Shown: one piece after another, positions 16,387 to 24,019 of the stretch
Numbering within the stretch: the first letter of the stretch is position 1
How the letters are laid out: each line of letters begins with the position of its first letter
The notes under the pieces: generated by a model
Databases searched by the model: none
What the model saw: the letters and a program-made list of their open reading frames with translations, nothing else
What the model was told of the DNA's origin: nothing
Program-made: the position numbers and the translations under genes
Source of the DNA: Phytomonospora endophytica
GTDB taxonomy: Bacteria > Actinomycetota > Actinomycetes > Mycobacteriales > Micromonosporaceae
Assembly (NCBI RefSeq): GCF_014202425.1
Contig: NZ_JACHGT010000002.1
Coordinates: 248,001 to 312,000 of the forward strand
Length of the DNA: 64,000 bases
Reading direction: 5' to 3'

Positions 16387-17448
16387 GTGAGCCCGGCGAG
16401 TCGGCGGCATGGAATGGGGGCCGCCCTCGCCGGGCTTTTCGTCGTCCTCATTGTCCTGGTAACTCCGGGTATGGCTGCCGCGCACGGCGCCGACGGGGTC
16501 GACGACTCCGACTACCGGGTCACGGTCACCTCGGTGCCTCCGGAGCTGACGGGCGTGGAGATCCGCCCGGTCGAGGCGGCCAGCAGGCTGGAGCTGTACA
16601 ACGGCGGGCCCCTGACGGTGGAGGTCCTCGGCTACGCCGGGGAGCCGTACCTGGAGGTGCGGCCCGACGGGGTCTACGTCAACGTGTTCTCTCCGGCGGC
16701 CTACCTCAACGAGACCGCGGCGGGTTCGACCCCGGCGCCGGACTACGCCTCCCCCGCGCAGGCGCCGTTCTGGCAGAAGGCGACCGACGAGCCGCGCGTG
16801 CGCTGGTTCGACCATCGCGCGCACTGGATGAACGAGGCGCCGCCGACGCAGGTGACGAACAACCCGGGCGTCGACCAGAAGATCTTCGACTGGGCGATCC
16901 CGCTGCGCGTCGGGGTGACGAACTACGCGGTCACCGGGACCCTCGACTGGCTGGCGCCCCCGTCGGCGGGGACCTGGGGCGCGCTGACGTTGCTGGCGGG
17001 CGCGGCCGTGGCCGCCGTGGCGATCGCGGCGAGGATCCCGGCTGCGGTGTCGCGGTGGGCCCTGGCGGGCGCGGCGGGCGTCGCGGGCGCGGCGGCGCTG
17101 GCCGACGCGGTCGGCCGCGCGGTGACCGCCGAGGACCTGTCGGTGTCGTGGCTGAAACTGCTCGTCGACAGCGAGCTGTGGCCGCTCATCGGAGCCTTCG
17201 TGGGCTTGGGCGCGGCGGTGTACGCGGCCCTCGGGAAACCCGCCGCCGACCTCGCCCTGGGCGTGGCCGGGGTCTGCATCGCGCTGTTCTCGGGTCTGTC
17301 GCGGGTGACGTCCTTCGCTTACGCGGTGACCCCGACGCCATGGCCCGGTGACGTCGGGCGGGCGATGGTCGTGGCGACCCTCGGCGTGGGCACCGGGCTT
17401 GCCGTCGGCGCGCTCGTGCGGGCCCGCCGCAGCGGTGTGGCTCACTAG
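16387..17448 (+). CDS. exported membrane protein of the copper/redox cluster
   Basis: 353 residues. A signal sequence (about 1-33, GLFVVLIVLVTPGMAAAH) precedes an extracytoplasmic beta-rich domain (about 34-190: VTSVPPELTGVEIRPVEA, LELYNGGPLTVEVLGYAG). Five to six transmembrane helices fill 195-345. No enzyme motif is visible. A histidine follows the predicted cleavage site (AAAHGADG), as in CopC and YcnI, so N-terminal copper binding is possible but unproven. It ends the sigma-MauE-DsbA run, 42 bp after the DsbA gene. Confidence 0.75.
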   Translation: MSPASRRHGMGAALAGLFVVLIVLVTPGMAAAHGADGVDDSDYRVTVTSVPPELTGVEIRPVEAASRLELYNGGPLTVEVLGYAGEPYLEVRPDGVYVNVFSPAAYLNETAAGSTPAPDYASPAQAPFWQKATDEPRVRWFDHRAHWMNEAPPTQVTNNPGVDQKIFDWAIPLRVGVTNYAVTGTLDWLAPPSAGTWGALTLLAGAAVAAVAIAARIPAAVSRWALAGAAGVAGAAALADAVGRAVTAEDLSVSWLKLLVDSELWPLIGAFVGLGAAVYAALGKPAADLALGVAGVCIALFSGLSRVTSFAYAVTPTPWPGDVGRAMVVATLGVGTGLAVGALVRARRSGVAH

Positions 17449-17544
17449 CCCGATCGGAGTATTGCCTGGTAGCGGACCCTCGGTTACGGTGGGTGACGGT
17501 TGCCATCCCCCGGCGACGCCCCGAAATACAGGAGTCCCCTCGCC

Positions 17545-17871
17545 ATGCGTACGACCCTGCGCAAGAACCCGCTGACCGTGCTCGGCGCCTTCGCCGTCGC
17601 GGCGATCGCCGGGCTGTGGATCGCCGCCGGAGCGGTCGCCTGGAGTGGTCCCGCCGACGCCGAACCGGGCCGCGGAGCCGTCGCCGAGGACGCGACCGCC
17701 GACGACCCGTTCACGGCCGAGCCGGCGCCCGCCGAAGGCCCCGCCGACCCGCGCTTCGCGAGCTGCGGCGAGGCCAACGAGGCCGGTTACGGCTACTACT
17801 TCATGGGCGAGGACCCGGAGTACTACTGGTACGACGACGCCGACGGCAACGGCGTCGCCTGCGAGGAGTAG
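17545..17871 (+). CDS. secreted/anchored Excalibur calcium-binding protein
   Basis: 108 residues. One N-terminal hydrophobic segment (about 13-36) acts as signal or anchor, then an acidic Ala/Pro linker, then an Excalibur domain: FASCGEANEAG and DADGNGVACEE. That DxDxDGxxCE loop binds calcium in the family, and the two cysteines form a disulfide. AGGAG lies 10 bases before the ATG. The gene is convergent with the trypco2 gene, which ends four bases away. Confidence 0.9.
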   Translation: MRTTLRKNPLTVLGAFAVAAIAGLWIAAGAVAWSGPADAEPGRGAVAEDATADDPFTAEPAPAEGPADPRFASCGEANEAGYGYYFMGEDPEYYWYDDADGNGVACEE

Positions 17872-17874
17872 CCG

Positions 17875-18177
17875 CTAGAAGTCGTCGTCGTCTCCGTCGT
17901 CGGAGACCTCGTACATCGCCGCGTTCTTACTGCGCGGCTCGAAACGGATCCGCACGTGGTGCGTCGCCTCGCCGTTGGCGGCGACGACACCGACGCGGAC
18001 GGCGTCGCCGTCGCGGACGGCCGTGATCCCCAGTTCCGCCTCCGCCTCGGCGATCGGGAAGGGGACGCGCTTGTTCTTGTCGGCGTCGGCGCGCGACGCG
18101 GCCTGCGCGGCGATCAGCTGACGCCGGATCTCGGCGACCGTCTCGGTGATCGTCGGAAGGTTCGGCTCGGAGTCCAT
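17875..18177 (-). CDS. trypco2-domain protein
   Basis: 100 residues of the trypsin-co-occurring domain 2 family: helix TITETVAEIRRQLIAAQAAS, then strands VPFPIAEAEAELGITAV, DAVRVGVVAANGE and THHVRIRFEPR. The family was named from its linkage to trypsin-like proteases in predicted bacterial conflict systems; no biochemical role is known to me. No protease is adjacent here. The ATG lacks a Shine-Dalgarno sequence, but a minus-strand TACCCT lies five bases upstream. The acidic tail is DDGDDDDF. Confidence 0.75.
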   Translation of the reverse strand: MDSEPNLPTITETVAEIRRQLIAAQAASRADADKNKRVPFPIAEAEAELGITAVRDGDAVRVGVVAANGEATHHVRIRFEPRSKNAAMYEVSDDGDDDDF

Positions 18178-18277
18178 GGTGGAGGGTAGCCCGCCCGGCC
18201 GCTGGGGGAGGTGACGGCCGGGCGGGGTGGGCGGCGGCGCTCGCGGAACGCGCACTCCGCGCCGGCGCCGTGCCCGT

Positions 18278-19165
18278 CTATGCGGGCGGCTGTCCCCCGC
18301 CCGGGGCCCCGCTGGGCGGGGTACCGCCGCCGGGAGGGGCGCCGCCATCGGGTGGCGTGCCGCCGCCGGGCGCTCCGCCGCCGGTCGACTTGGCTTCGGG
18401 GTCGATGCCCACGGTGATGGTCGCGGTGTAGCCCTCAGCGGGGCTCGCGGAGTTCGCGGTGATGGTCAGCAGGCCGTCCTGGACGCCCTTGCCCTGGTAG
18501 ACCATGTCGTCGTCGAGCCAGACGTGACTCCCGGTGTGGCGGGAGTACGGGTCGACCTCGTCGAGCGAGGCGACCACGTCGTCGGCGAAGAAGAACTGTC
18601 CGGTGTGGATGGTCGTGCCGCCCTCGTACTGGTCCCCGTCGACCGTGCCGCCGAGGTGGACCTTGGTGTGGATGTGCGTGGCGCGGCCGGAGTACCAGCC
18701 CGGCATGATCGTGGTGAACACGACCTCGCCGGTGTCGCCGGTGATCTGGATGCCGCGCAGGTAGGTCTTGTCGTCGCCGACGCCGTCCTCGGCGGGCACC
18801 TCGCCGCCCGGGCTGTTGCCGGTGAAGCCCGAGTAGTAGCCCCACGCGTCGCAGTGCCAGATCTCGACGGCGGCCGCGTCGGCGACCATCGCGCAGCCCG
18901 TCGCGTCGAGGACCGTGACCCGCAGGATCAGCGGCACGCCGCCCTTGCCCTCGGTGATGTCGGCGCGGATCTTCGACCCGTCGAGATAGTAGGGGCCCTC
19001 GGTGAGCTCGCTGGTCAGGACACAGGTGCCGTCGGCGGCCGGCGAGGACGCCGACGGCGCCGCCGCACTTCCGTCGCCACTCGCCTTACACCCCGCCAGA
19101 GCCAGGCCCGCCGCGCCCAGGACGCCGCCACCGGCGGCGAGGACAGTACGTCGTTTGATGCTCAT
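18278..19165 (-). CDS. exported intradiol-dioxygenase-like lipoprotein
   Basis: 295 residues. A Tat-like start (KRRTVLAAGG) ends in lipobox LAGC with Cys26, so it is membrane-tethered outside. The intradiol ring-cleavage fold is recognisable: EGPYYLDGSKIRADI, the WHCDAWGYYSGF region, and MPGWYSGRATHIHTKVH. The family's ferric ligands are two Tyr and two His; Tyr in GWYSGR and the His pair in THIH are present. The C-terminus is a Gly/Pro-rich low-complexity tail. The natural substrate is unknown. No aromatic-pathway genes are nearby. Confidence 0.9.
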   Translation of the reverse strand: MSIKRRTVLAAGGGVLGAAGLALAGCKASGDGSAAAPSASSPAADGTCVLTSELTEGPYYLDGSKIRADITEGKGGVPLILRVTVLDATGCAMVADAAAVEIWHCDAWGYYSGFTGNSPGGEVPAEDGVGDDKTYLRGIQITGDTGEVVFTTIMPGWYSGRATHIHTKVHLGGTVDGDQYEGGTTIHTGQFFFADDVVASLDEVDPYSRHTGSHVWLDDDMVYQGKGVQDGLLTITANSASPAEGYTATITVGIDPEAKSTGGGAPGGGTPPDGGAPPGGGTPPSGAPGGGQPPA

Positions 19166-19288
19166 GCGGCGACGTTAAGCGGCCCACCTCGACGTCGGCT
19201 CGGAGTCGCGTCGGAGGGGGCTGGGTGTCGCGGGGGCTTCCCGCCGGTGGTTTCAGGCACGCGTGGGCTCTGATCTGTGCGCGGCGTC

Positions 19289-19618
19289 CTACCGGTGGTT
19301 CTCCGCTTCTTCACAGGTCTTGTCCATGCCCTTGATGGCCTTCTCCAGGGCGGAGGAACTCTGCTTGGCGACGCCTCGAAGAACATCTCGACCTCGCCGA
19401 TGCACGCCGTACGGGCCTCGACGGTCTGCTCGGAGGCGGCCGGCTGATCCTGGTTGTCGGCGAGTTTCCCTGCGGTGCTGCCCACGGCCACCGTGAGCAC
19501 GATCGCGGCGACGAGCAGAATGCGGGCTCCCCGGCAGGGGCATCGGGCGTGGGCCGGGCTCCTTGCTGAACGGGCGTACGGGCAACGGGCATTCGTCGCC
19601 CTCACAGGATCCAGGCAC
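19289..19618 (-). pseudogene. small membrane-anchored protein broken by two frameshifts
   Basis: A single frame stays open from GTG 19618 to the stop at 19289, but the sensible protein appears to switch frames twice. The N-terminus (VPGSCEGDECPLPVRPFS) and C-terminus (VAKQSSSALEKAIKGMDKTC) are in this frame. The middle, with a transmembrane helix ARILLVAAIVLTVAVGSTAG and QTVEARTACIGEVEMFFEA, is in another frame. The switches fall near 19530 and 19378. Either two compensating indels inactivated the gene, or the sequence has two errors. No family recognised. Confidence 0.55.
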
Positions 19619-19733
19619 TCCTCCCGGGCCGGTCGACCGAACTCGAAGCGCGGCTCGCCGGCGGGGCCGCCGTCCACTATGGGCGAACGGCCCGGCCGTG
19701 ACCGCCCTTACGCGCGGTCACGGCCGTCCCCGG

Positions 19734-20093
19734 CTAGTTCCCTCTCGCCGCTTCGAACGGCAGCCGGTCGAAGATGATCCTCATCCGGGTGATCCGGCCG
19801 TCCTCGACGGTCACCCATTCGGCTCCGGGCGCGTCCTTCACCGGCACGGTGTCGGTGTCGTAGACGACGACGGCGTTCGTGTCGTCGCCGAAGGCGGCAC
19901 GGAGTTCGACCTTCGTCGCGATCTTGCTGAACGGGCCCATGAAGTCGCGGAAGGCCGCGGCTCCCTCGACGCGGCCGGCGGGGCCGAGGCAGACGATGTC
20001 GTCGGCGATGAAGGCCATCGCGTCCTCGAAGTCCCCGCCGGTCCAGGCGTGGTGGTAGGCCAGCGCGGTGCGCAGGGCGGTGCTGTCGCTCAT
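19734..20093 (-). CDS. NTF2/SnoaL-like protein
   Basis: 119 residues of the nuclear-transport-factor-2-like fold: the helix LRTALAYHHAWTGGDFEDAM, then FIADDIVCLGPAGRVEG and strands VELRAAFGDDTNAVVVYDTD, AEWVTVEDGRITRMRIIFD. Members are small ligand-binding proteins, isomerases or hydrolases; no catalytic set can be named. AGAGGAAG precedes the ATG. It is divergent from an ECF sigma factor that carries an NTF2-like tail of its own, so the two may act in one response (inference). Confidence 0.88.
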   Translation of the reverse strand: MSDSTALRTALAYHHAWTGGDFEDAMAFIADDIVCLGPAGRVEGAAAFRDFMGPFSKIATKVELRAAFGDDTNAVVVYDTDTVPVKDAPGAEWVTVEDGRITRMRIIFDRLPFEAARGN

Positions 20094-20162
20094 GGTTCTT
20101 CCTCTCTCTCGACGGTGTTGACACCACGGGCGGCGTGATCGGAACGGTGTCAGACTGATCCG

Positions 20163-21116
20163 GTGAGCCGATCCGTCCTCGACCTCGCGCGCGGCGGTGA
20201 CGAGCGCGCGTTCGGCGAGCTCGTGGGCCCGCACCGGCGGGAGCTGCGCGCGCACTGCTACCGCATGCTCGGTTCCCTCACCGACGCCGAGGACCTCCTC
20301 CAGGAGACACTGACGGCCGCCTGGCGCGGGCTCGCGGCCTTCGAGGGCCGCTCGTCGGTGCGGACGTGGCTGTACCGGATCGCCACGAACCGCTGCCTCA
20401 ACGCGATTCGCGACGGCCACCGTCGTGTGCCACCGGCCGAGCCGGTGCCGCCGTTCGTGCCGCCGGAGCCGTCGTCGAGAGGCGACGTGACGTGGCTCCA
20501 GCCGTTTCCCGACGCGCTCCTCGACGGCGCCCCGGGCCCGGCGGCCCGGTACGAGCTGCGCGAGTCGGTCGAGCTGGCCTTCGTGGCGGCGGTGCAGCGG
20601 CTGCCTCCACGGCAGGCCGCGATCCTGCTGCTGTGCGACGTGCTCGGCTACTCGGCAGGCGAGGCCGCCGACATGCTCGCGACGACCGGGACCGCCGCGA
20701 AAGGGCTGCTCCAGCGGGCGCGGTCGGCGGTCGGCCCGCCGCGGGAGACCTTGTCGGCAGACTCGGCCGAGGAGCGTGAGCTGGCCCGGCGTTTCGCGGC
20801 GGCGTTCAGCGCCGACGACGTCGACGGTGTCGTCGCGCTGCTCACCGACGACGCCTGGCTGAGCATGCCGCCGGCGCCGCACGAGTACGTCGGGCGCGCG
20901 GCCGTCGCGGGTTTCCTGCGTGCCCGCACGGCCTGCGGGCACCTGGCGCGCTTCGAGCTGGTGCCGACGCGGGCGAACGGCGCGCCCGCGTTCGGGTGCT
21001 TCCTGGGCGGGAAACCCGCCGGACTGATTGTCTTGGGCGTGAGCGACGGCGGCATCGACCGTGTCGCGCACTTCCTGGTGATGGATCTGCCGACGGACTT
21101 CGGGCTCAGCCGGTGA
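20163..21116 (+). CDS. ECF sigma factor with C-terminal NTF2-like domain
   Basis: 317 residues. Region 2 is FGELVGPHRRELRAHCYRML with DAEDLLQETLTAAWRGL; region 4 is QRLPPRQAAILLLCDVLGYS with AGEAADMLATTGTAAKGLL. The linker has TWLQPFPDALLDG, close to the WLPEP-type motif of ECF41/SigG-like sigma factors. Residues about 205-310 form an NTF2-like domain (RRFAAAFSADDVDGVVALL, DDAWLSMPPAPHEYVG) that modulates such sigma factors instead of a separate anti-sigma factor. The GTG is preceded by CAGACT at six bases. Its tail overlaps the convergent methyltransferase gene by 11 bp. Confidence 0.92.
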   Translation: MSRSVLDLARGGDERAFGELVGPHRRELRAHCYRMLGSLTDAEDLLQETLTAAWRGLAAFEGRSSVRTWLYRIATNRCLNAIRDGHRRVPPAEPVPPFVPPEPSSRGDVTWLQPFPDALLDGAPGPAARYELRESVELAFVAAVQRLPPRQAAILLLCDVLGYSAGEAADMLATTGTAAKGLLQRARSAVGPPRETLSADSAEERELARRFAAAFSADDVDGVVALLTDDAWLSMPPAPHEYVGRAAVAGFLRARTACGHLARFELVPTRANGAPAFGCFLGGKPAGLIVLGVSDGGIDRVAHFLVMDLPTDFGLSR

Positions 21117-21900
21117 CCCGCTCAGCCGTGTAGACGACCGTCTGCCGCGGGTCGTCGACGGTGCCCCCGGGCTCCTCGTCGACCAGACGCGACAGCCGGT
21201 CGAGGAACTCGGCGCGGGCGCCGGGAGCCAGCTCGCCGATGTTGGGGAAGGTCGACCACAGCTCGCGGGCGCCGTCGCCGGTGAGGGTCTGGTGCCAGTC
21301 GATGACCTCGATGGCGGGGTCGCCGAAGTGGCCGCCGGACGTGATCACGCCGGTCCAGTGCTCGAACTGGCGACCGCGGGCACGACTGTCGCGATAGCCG
21401 GGCTCGTCCGGGAGGAGGTCGCGGTAGACCTCGTCGAGCCGGTCGCGGAAGCGCGAAGGGCGCGCGACGTCGCCGAACTCGGTCCACCACGCCGCCAGCC
21501 ACCCACCCGGCTCGACGAGCCGCGCGAGCTTCGCGATCGAGACCCCCGGGTCGAGCCAGTGCAGGGACGTCGCCGCCACCGCGAGGTCGAAGGACCCGGT
21601 GACCTCGGCGGTCTCGAAGTCGGCGACGACGACGCTCAGCTCGTCGCCCGCGAACCGCTCCCGGAGGATCGCGGCGAGCTCCGCGCCCGGTTCGACGGCG
21701 GTGACATGTGCCCCGGCCGCGAGCAGCGGTCCGGTCGCGAGCCCGTTCCCGGCCCCGAGTTCGAGGACCCGGACACCCGGCCGCAGCCCACAGCGAGTGG
21801 TGAGGAGGTCGAAGACCGCGTCGGGGTAGGGCGGACGCCCACGGTGGTAGGCGGCGGCGGAGGCGTTGAAGGACATGCGGCGTTCGGGGATCGGGGACAT
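21106..21900 (-). CDS. class I SAM-dependent methyltransferase
   Basis: 264 residues. Motif I is VRVLELGAGNGLATGPLL near residues 44-61, and the acidic motif II residue is in HVTAVEPGAELAAIL. Motif III/IV is SFDLAVAATSLHWLDPG, and the post-motif LARLVEPGGWLAAWW follows. The start AAAYHRGRPPYPDAVFDLL is typical of the Methyltransf_11/25 family found near regulators in actinomycetes. The acceptor substrate cannot be told. The gene end overlaps the sigma factor gene by 11 bp. Confidence 0.92.
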   Translation of the reverse strand: MSPIPERRMSFNASAAAYHRGRPPYPDAVFDLLTTRCGLRPGVRVLELGAGNGLATGPLLAAGAHVTAVEPGAELAAILRERFAGDELSVVVADFETAEVTGSFDLAVAATSLHWLDPGVSIAKLARLVEPGGWLAAWWTEFGDVARPSRFRDRLDEVYRDLLPDEPGYRDSRARGRQFEHWTGVITSGGHFGDPAIEVIDWHQTLTGDGARELWSTFPNIGELAPGARAEFLDRLSRLVDEEPGGTVDDPRQTVVYTAERVTG

Positions 21901-21999
21901 CGGGACAGTGTGCCGATCTGAACGGATCGGCGCGATGGTTGTGGTGCGGTGTCAACATGCGGCCGTCGCCGGACGTCAACCGATCGACACCGTTCGTAG

Positions 22000-22037
22000 T
22001 TGCGTCTAGTATTGTCAATTGACAATACTAGACGCAA
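22000..22037. promoter_or_regulatory. 38-bp perfect palindrome, operator/promoter of the toxin-antitoxin pair
   Basis: TTGCGTCTAGTATTGTCAA is followed directly by its exact reverse complement. TTGCGT at 22000 and AATACT at 22024 (18-bp spacer) could be the -35 and -10 boxes, with the Shine-Dalgarno AAGGAGG starting at the palindrome's right edge. A DNA-binding antitoxin would fit this site. A near-copy lies after the operon at 23353. Confidence 0.8.
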
Positions 22038-22050
22038 GGAGGCCAGGTCA

Positions 22051-22728
22051 GTGGACATCTCAGTCGCCGAAGCGGCGGGCCGTCTCGGAGTGTCGAGACA
22101 GCAGGTGCTCGCCTTCATTCAGGCGGGTCGCCTGGCCGCGCGGAAGGTCGGCGCCCAGTGGATCCTCGACGACGCCGGACTCGCCCCGGTTGCGCGGAGC
22201 TTCCGGTCCCGCCCCATGGCGGCCAGAATCGCGTGGGGATTCGTCGCCCTCTTGGACGGGATGCCTGTGCCGTGGCTTCGCGCGGAGGAGGCGTCCCGCC
22301 TGCGCGCCAGGCTGCGCGGACGTCCCTCCATGGAGCAGGCGGCCTGGTGGCTGAGCCGTCGAAGCGAACTCCACCGTTTCGCGGGACACCGTTCGGCCCT
22401 GCCGCTCGTCCTCGACGCACCCGAGGTCCTCCCGACCGGGGCCTCGGCCGGGAACAACGACATCGTCGACCTCGCGCTCGTCGAGGCCTACGTGCCCGCC
22501 GAGCAGGTCGAGGACATCGCCGGTCGGTTCTTCCTGGCGTCGCCGGCGGAACCCGGCGACGCCAACGTCGTTCTCCGCGTCCCGAAGGAGATCTGGCCCT
22601 TCGACGCCTCACCGGGCCCCGCCTGCGTCGCCTTCGACCTGTGGGATTCCGGTGAGGACCGCTCACAGGAAAGCGCACGACGCCTGTACGAACGGGCACT
22701 CGACTCATGGGAGACACCGACCCGATGA
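22051..22728 (+). CDS. helix-turn-helix antitoxin-like protein
   Basis: 225 residues. The N-terminus is an excisionase/MerR-like helix-turn-helix: ISVAEAAGRLGVSRQQVLAF followed by IQAGRLAARKVGAQWILDD. The rest is a mixed alpha/beta domain without a recognised fold. GTG 22051 has AAGGAGG eight bases upstream. Its TGA overlaps the ATG of the next gene in ATGA, so translation is coupled. Its position before a nucleotidyltransferase and behind a long palindrome fits an autoregulating antitoxin. The call rests on context and fold, not a family hit. Confidence 0.75.
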   Translation: MDISVAEAAGRLGVSRQQVLAFIQAGRLAARKVGAQWILDDAGLAPVARSFRSRPMAARIAWGFVALLDGMPVPWLRAEEASRLRARLRGRPSMEQAAWWLSRRSELHRFAGHRSALPLVLDAPEVLPTGASAGNNDIVDLALVEAYVPAEQVEDIAGRFFLASPAEPGDANVVLRVPKEIWPFDASPGPACVAFDLWDSGEDRSQESARRLYERALDSWETPTR

Positions 22729-23363
22729 CGACACCGGAACGCACCCCGGTTCGCCTGCCGTCGCTCGCGGCGGCCACCGGCGAGTTGTGGACACTGCTCA
22801 TCGACCTCGCCGTGCACGCCGCGTCCGTCCCGTGGACCCTCGTCGGCGGCCAGATGGTCATGCTGCACGGACTGGAACGCGACCGTGAGGCCCCACGGGT
22901 GTCCGCCGACATCGACACGGTGGTCGACCTGCGCGCGAAGCAGGACGGGTTGCGCGCACTGGTCGGGATCTTCGAACGGCTCGGGCTCGAAGCGGTCGGG
23001 CCGCCGAGTCCGGATGGAATCATGCACCGTTACGTGACGTACGAGGACCGCACCGCCGACATCCCCCGGCCCGACCTCCTGGGCGCGCTGGTCATCAAGG
23101 CCGCCGCCACCGAGATCGAGCTGAAGTCGCCCACCCGGCACTTCCGCGACCTGGCGTTCCTGTGCAGCCTCGTCGATGACCCCTTCGCCTTGCGTGAACG
23201 CACCGACAAGAAGGACCGGCAACGCCTCGGCTTCGCCGCCGCCCGGATGCCCGACGACGACAGCCTCTGGACGGTCCTCGGCGCCCACGAACGCGACGCC
23301 CGGGCCACTTGGAGAATCCTGGCGGCGAAGGCTTTACGGAACGCGAGCCGCCATTGCGTCTAG
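22725..23363 (+). CDS. nucleotidyltransferase toxin-like protein (AbiEii-like)
   Basis: 212 residues with a minimal nucleotidyltransferase core: WTLVGGQMVMLHGLERDRE, then RVSADIDTVVDLR. The GG-x-LHG helix and the S-x-D-I-D metal pair are the hallmark of AbiEii/AbiGii and related NTase toxins, which modify tRNA or protein with NMP. The C-terminal half is helical. The ATG at 22725 overlaps the antitoxin stop; an ATG at 22707 is a weaker alternative. The target is unknown. A relic-rich region follows, in keeping with a mobile or defence-associated unit. Confidence 0.8.
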   Translation: MTTPERTPVRLPSLAAATGELWTLLIDLAVHAASVPWTLVGGQMVMLHGLERDREAPRVSADIDTVVDLRAKQDGLRALVGIFERLGLEAVGPPSPDGIMHRYVTYEDRTADIPRPDLLGALVIKAAATEIELKSPTRHFRDLAFLCSLVDDPFALRERTDKKDRQRLGFAAARMPDDDSLWTVLGAHERDARATWRILAAKALRNASRHCV

Positions 23364-23392
23364 TGTTGTCAGTTGACAACACTAGACGCAAT
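23353..23392. repeat. second copy of the long palindrome, downstream of the toxin gene
   Basis: Arms ATTGCGTCTAGTGTTGTCA (23353-23371) and its reverse complement (23374-23392) around a GT centre. Compared with the copy at 22000, an A-to-G change in one arm is matched by T-to-C in the other, preserving the dyad. It begins inside the toxin gene's last codons. Confidence 0.85.
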
Positions 23393-23402
23393 GCTCGGTC
23401 GC

Positions 23403-23709
23403 TCATTCGCGGTCAAGGCTGGTGTGTGTGATCTCCAGGTTCCTTCGCAGCAGTGCCAGGGCGCGGTCGAGTCGTCGTGTCCAGCCGAGCCAGTCGCGTA
23501 GGACGGTGATGAGTTCGCGGCAGGGCCAGATGGCGTTGCAGCACCGGCAGCGGGCGGCGAGGGCGGGGATGGGGAAGCCCGCGAAGCGGACGAGCCTTAT
23601 CCGTCGGCGGCCGGGTTTGTGCTCGCGGAGGATGGATTGCTGGCGGCGGTGTCGGACGAGGGCGAGGAGCGCGCCAGTAGGCGGCCCACTCACGGTTGAC
23701 GGTTCGCAT
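23403..23709 (-). pseudogene. small Cys-containing hypothetical protein, probably frameshifted
   Basis: The start MRTVNREWAAYWRA lies in one frame (ATG at 23709), while the better C-terminus, with CRCCNAIWPCRELITVL and LGWTRRLDRALALLRR, lies in the next frame and stops at 23403. The span of 307 bp is one base over a multiple of three, which agrees with one indel soon after the start. C-x2-C and WPC pairs are common in small actinomycete zinc-binding hypotheticals. Each frame alone is also open for about 100 residues, so an intact protein cannot be excluded. Confidence 0.45.
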
Positions 23710-23817
23710 GGTGAAGCTCCGTTCAGGAAAGTCCGGCGAGGTGGGCGGGCGGCACCGACCACCCGAGCGCGCCGACCTGGGGAAGGTGAAGGAACGCGCT
23801 CACGGCGTTGGCGGTGT

Positions 23818-24019
23818 GTGAAGTGGCGCCGCCCGCCCCTCGCGACCCCGGGCGTCCCGCAGCTCAGGCAACGGCGGCCAATGCGTCGAAGTCGGCACCT
23901 GCACCCACACCGTCGCCGTCCGCGACACCAAGGACCGCACCGGCCCCGTCCTCACGGCCGATCGTCCTGAGTGGACGGGCTTCGTCACCGCCCTCAAGTC
24001 CGGCGCCTTCGACGCCTGA
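23818..24019 (+). pseudogene. DUF397 domain remnant
   Basis: The DUF397 signature is clear at 23858-24019: SSGNGGQCVEVGTCTHTVAV, RDTKDRTGPVLTADRPEW, FVTALKSGAFDA and stop. Its frame has a TGA at 23819 and no usable start. The expected beginning, VKWR, is in another frame from a GTG at 23818. The span of 202 bp is one base over a multiple of three, so a frameshift is likely. DUF397 proteins usually follow an HTH regulator; none is left here. Confidence 0.75.

Noticed and set aside
22000-23392. Insertion sequence with terminal inverted repeats
   Set aside because: Each end is itself a palindrome, there is no transposase between them, and no target-site duplication is evident.
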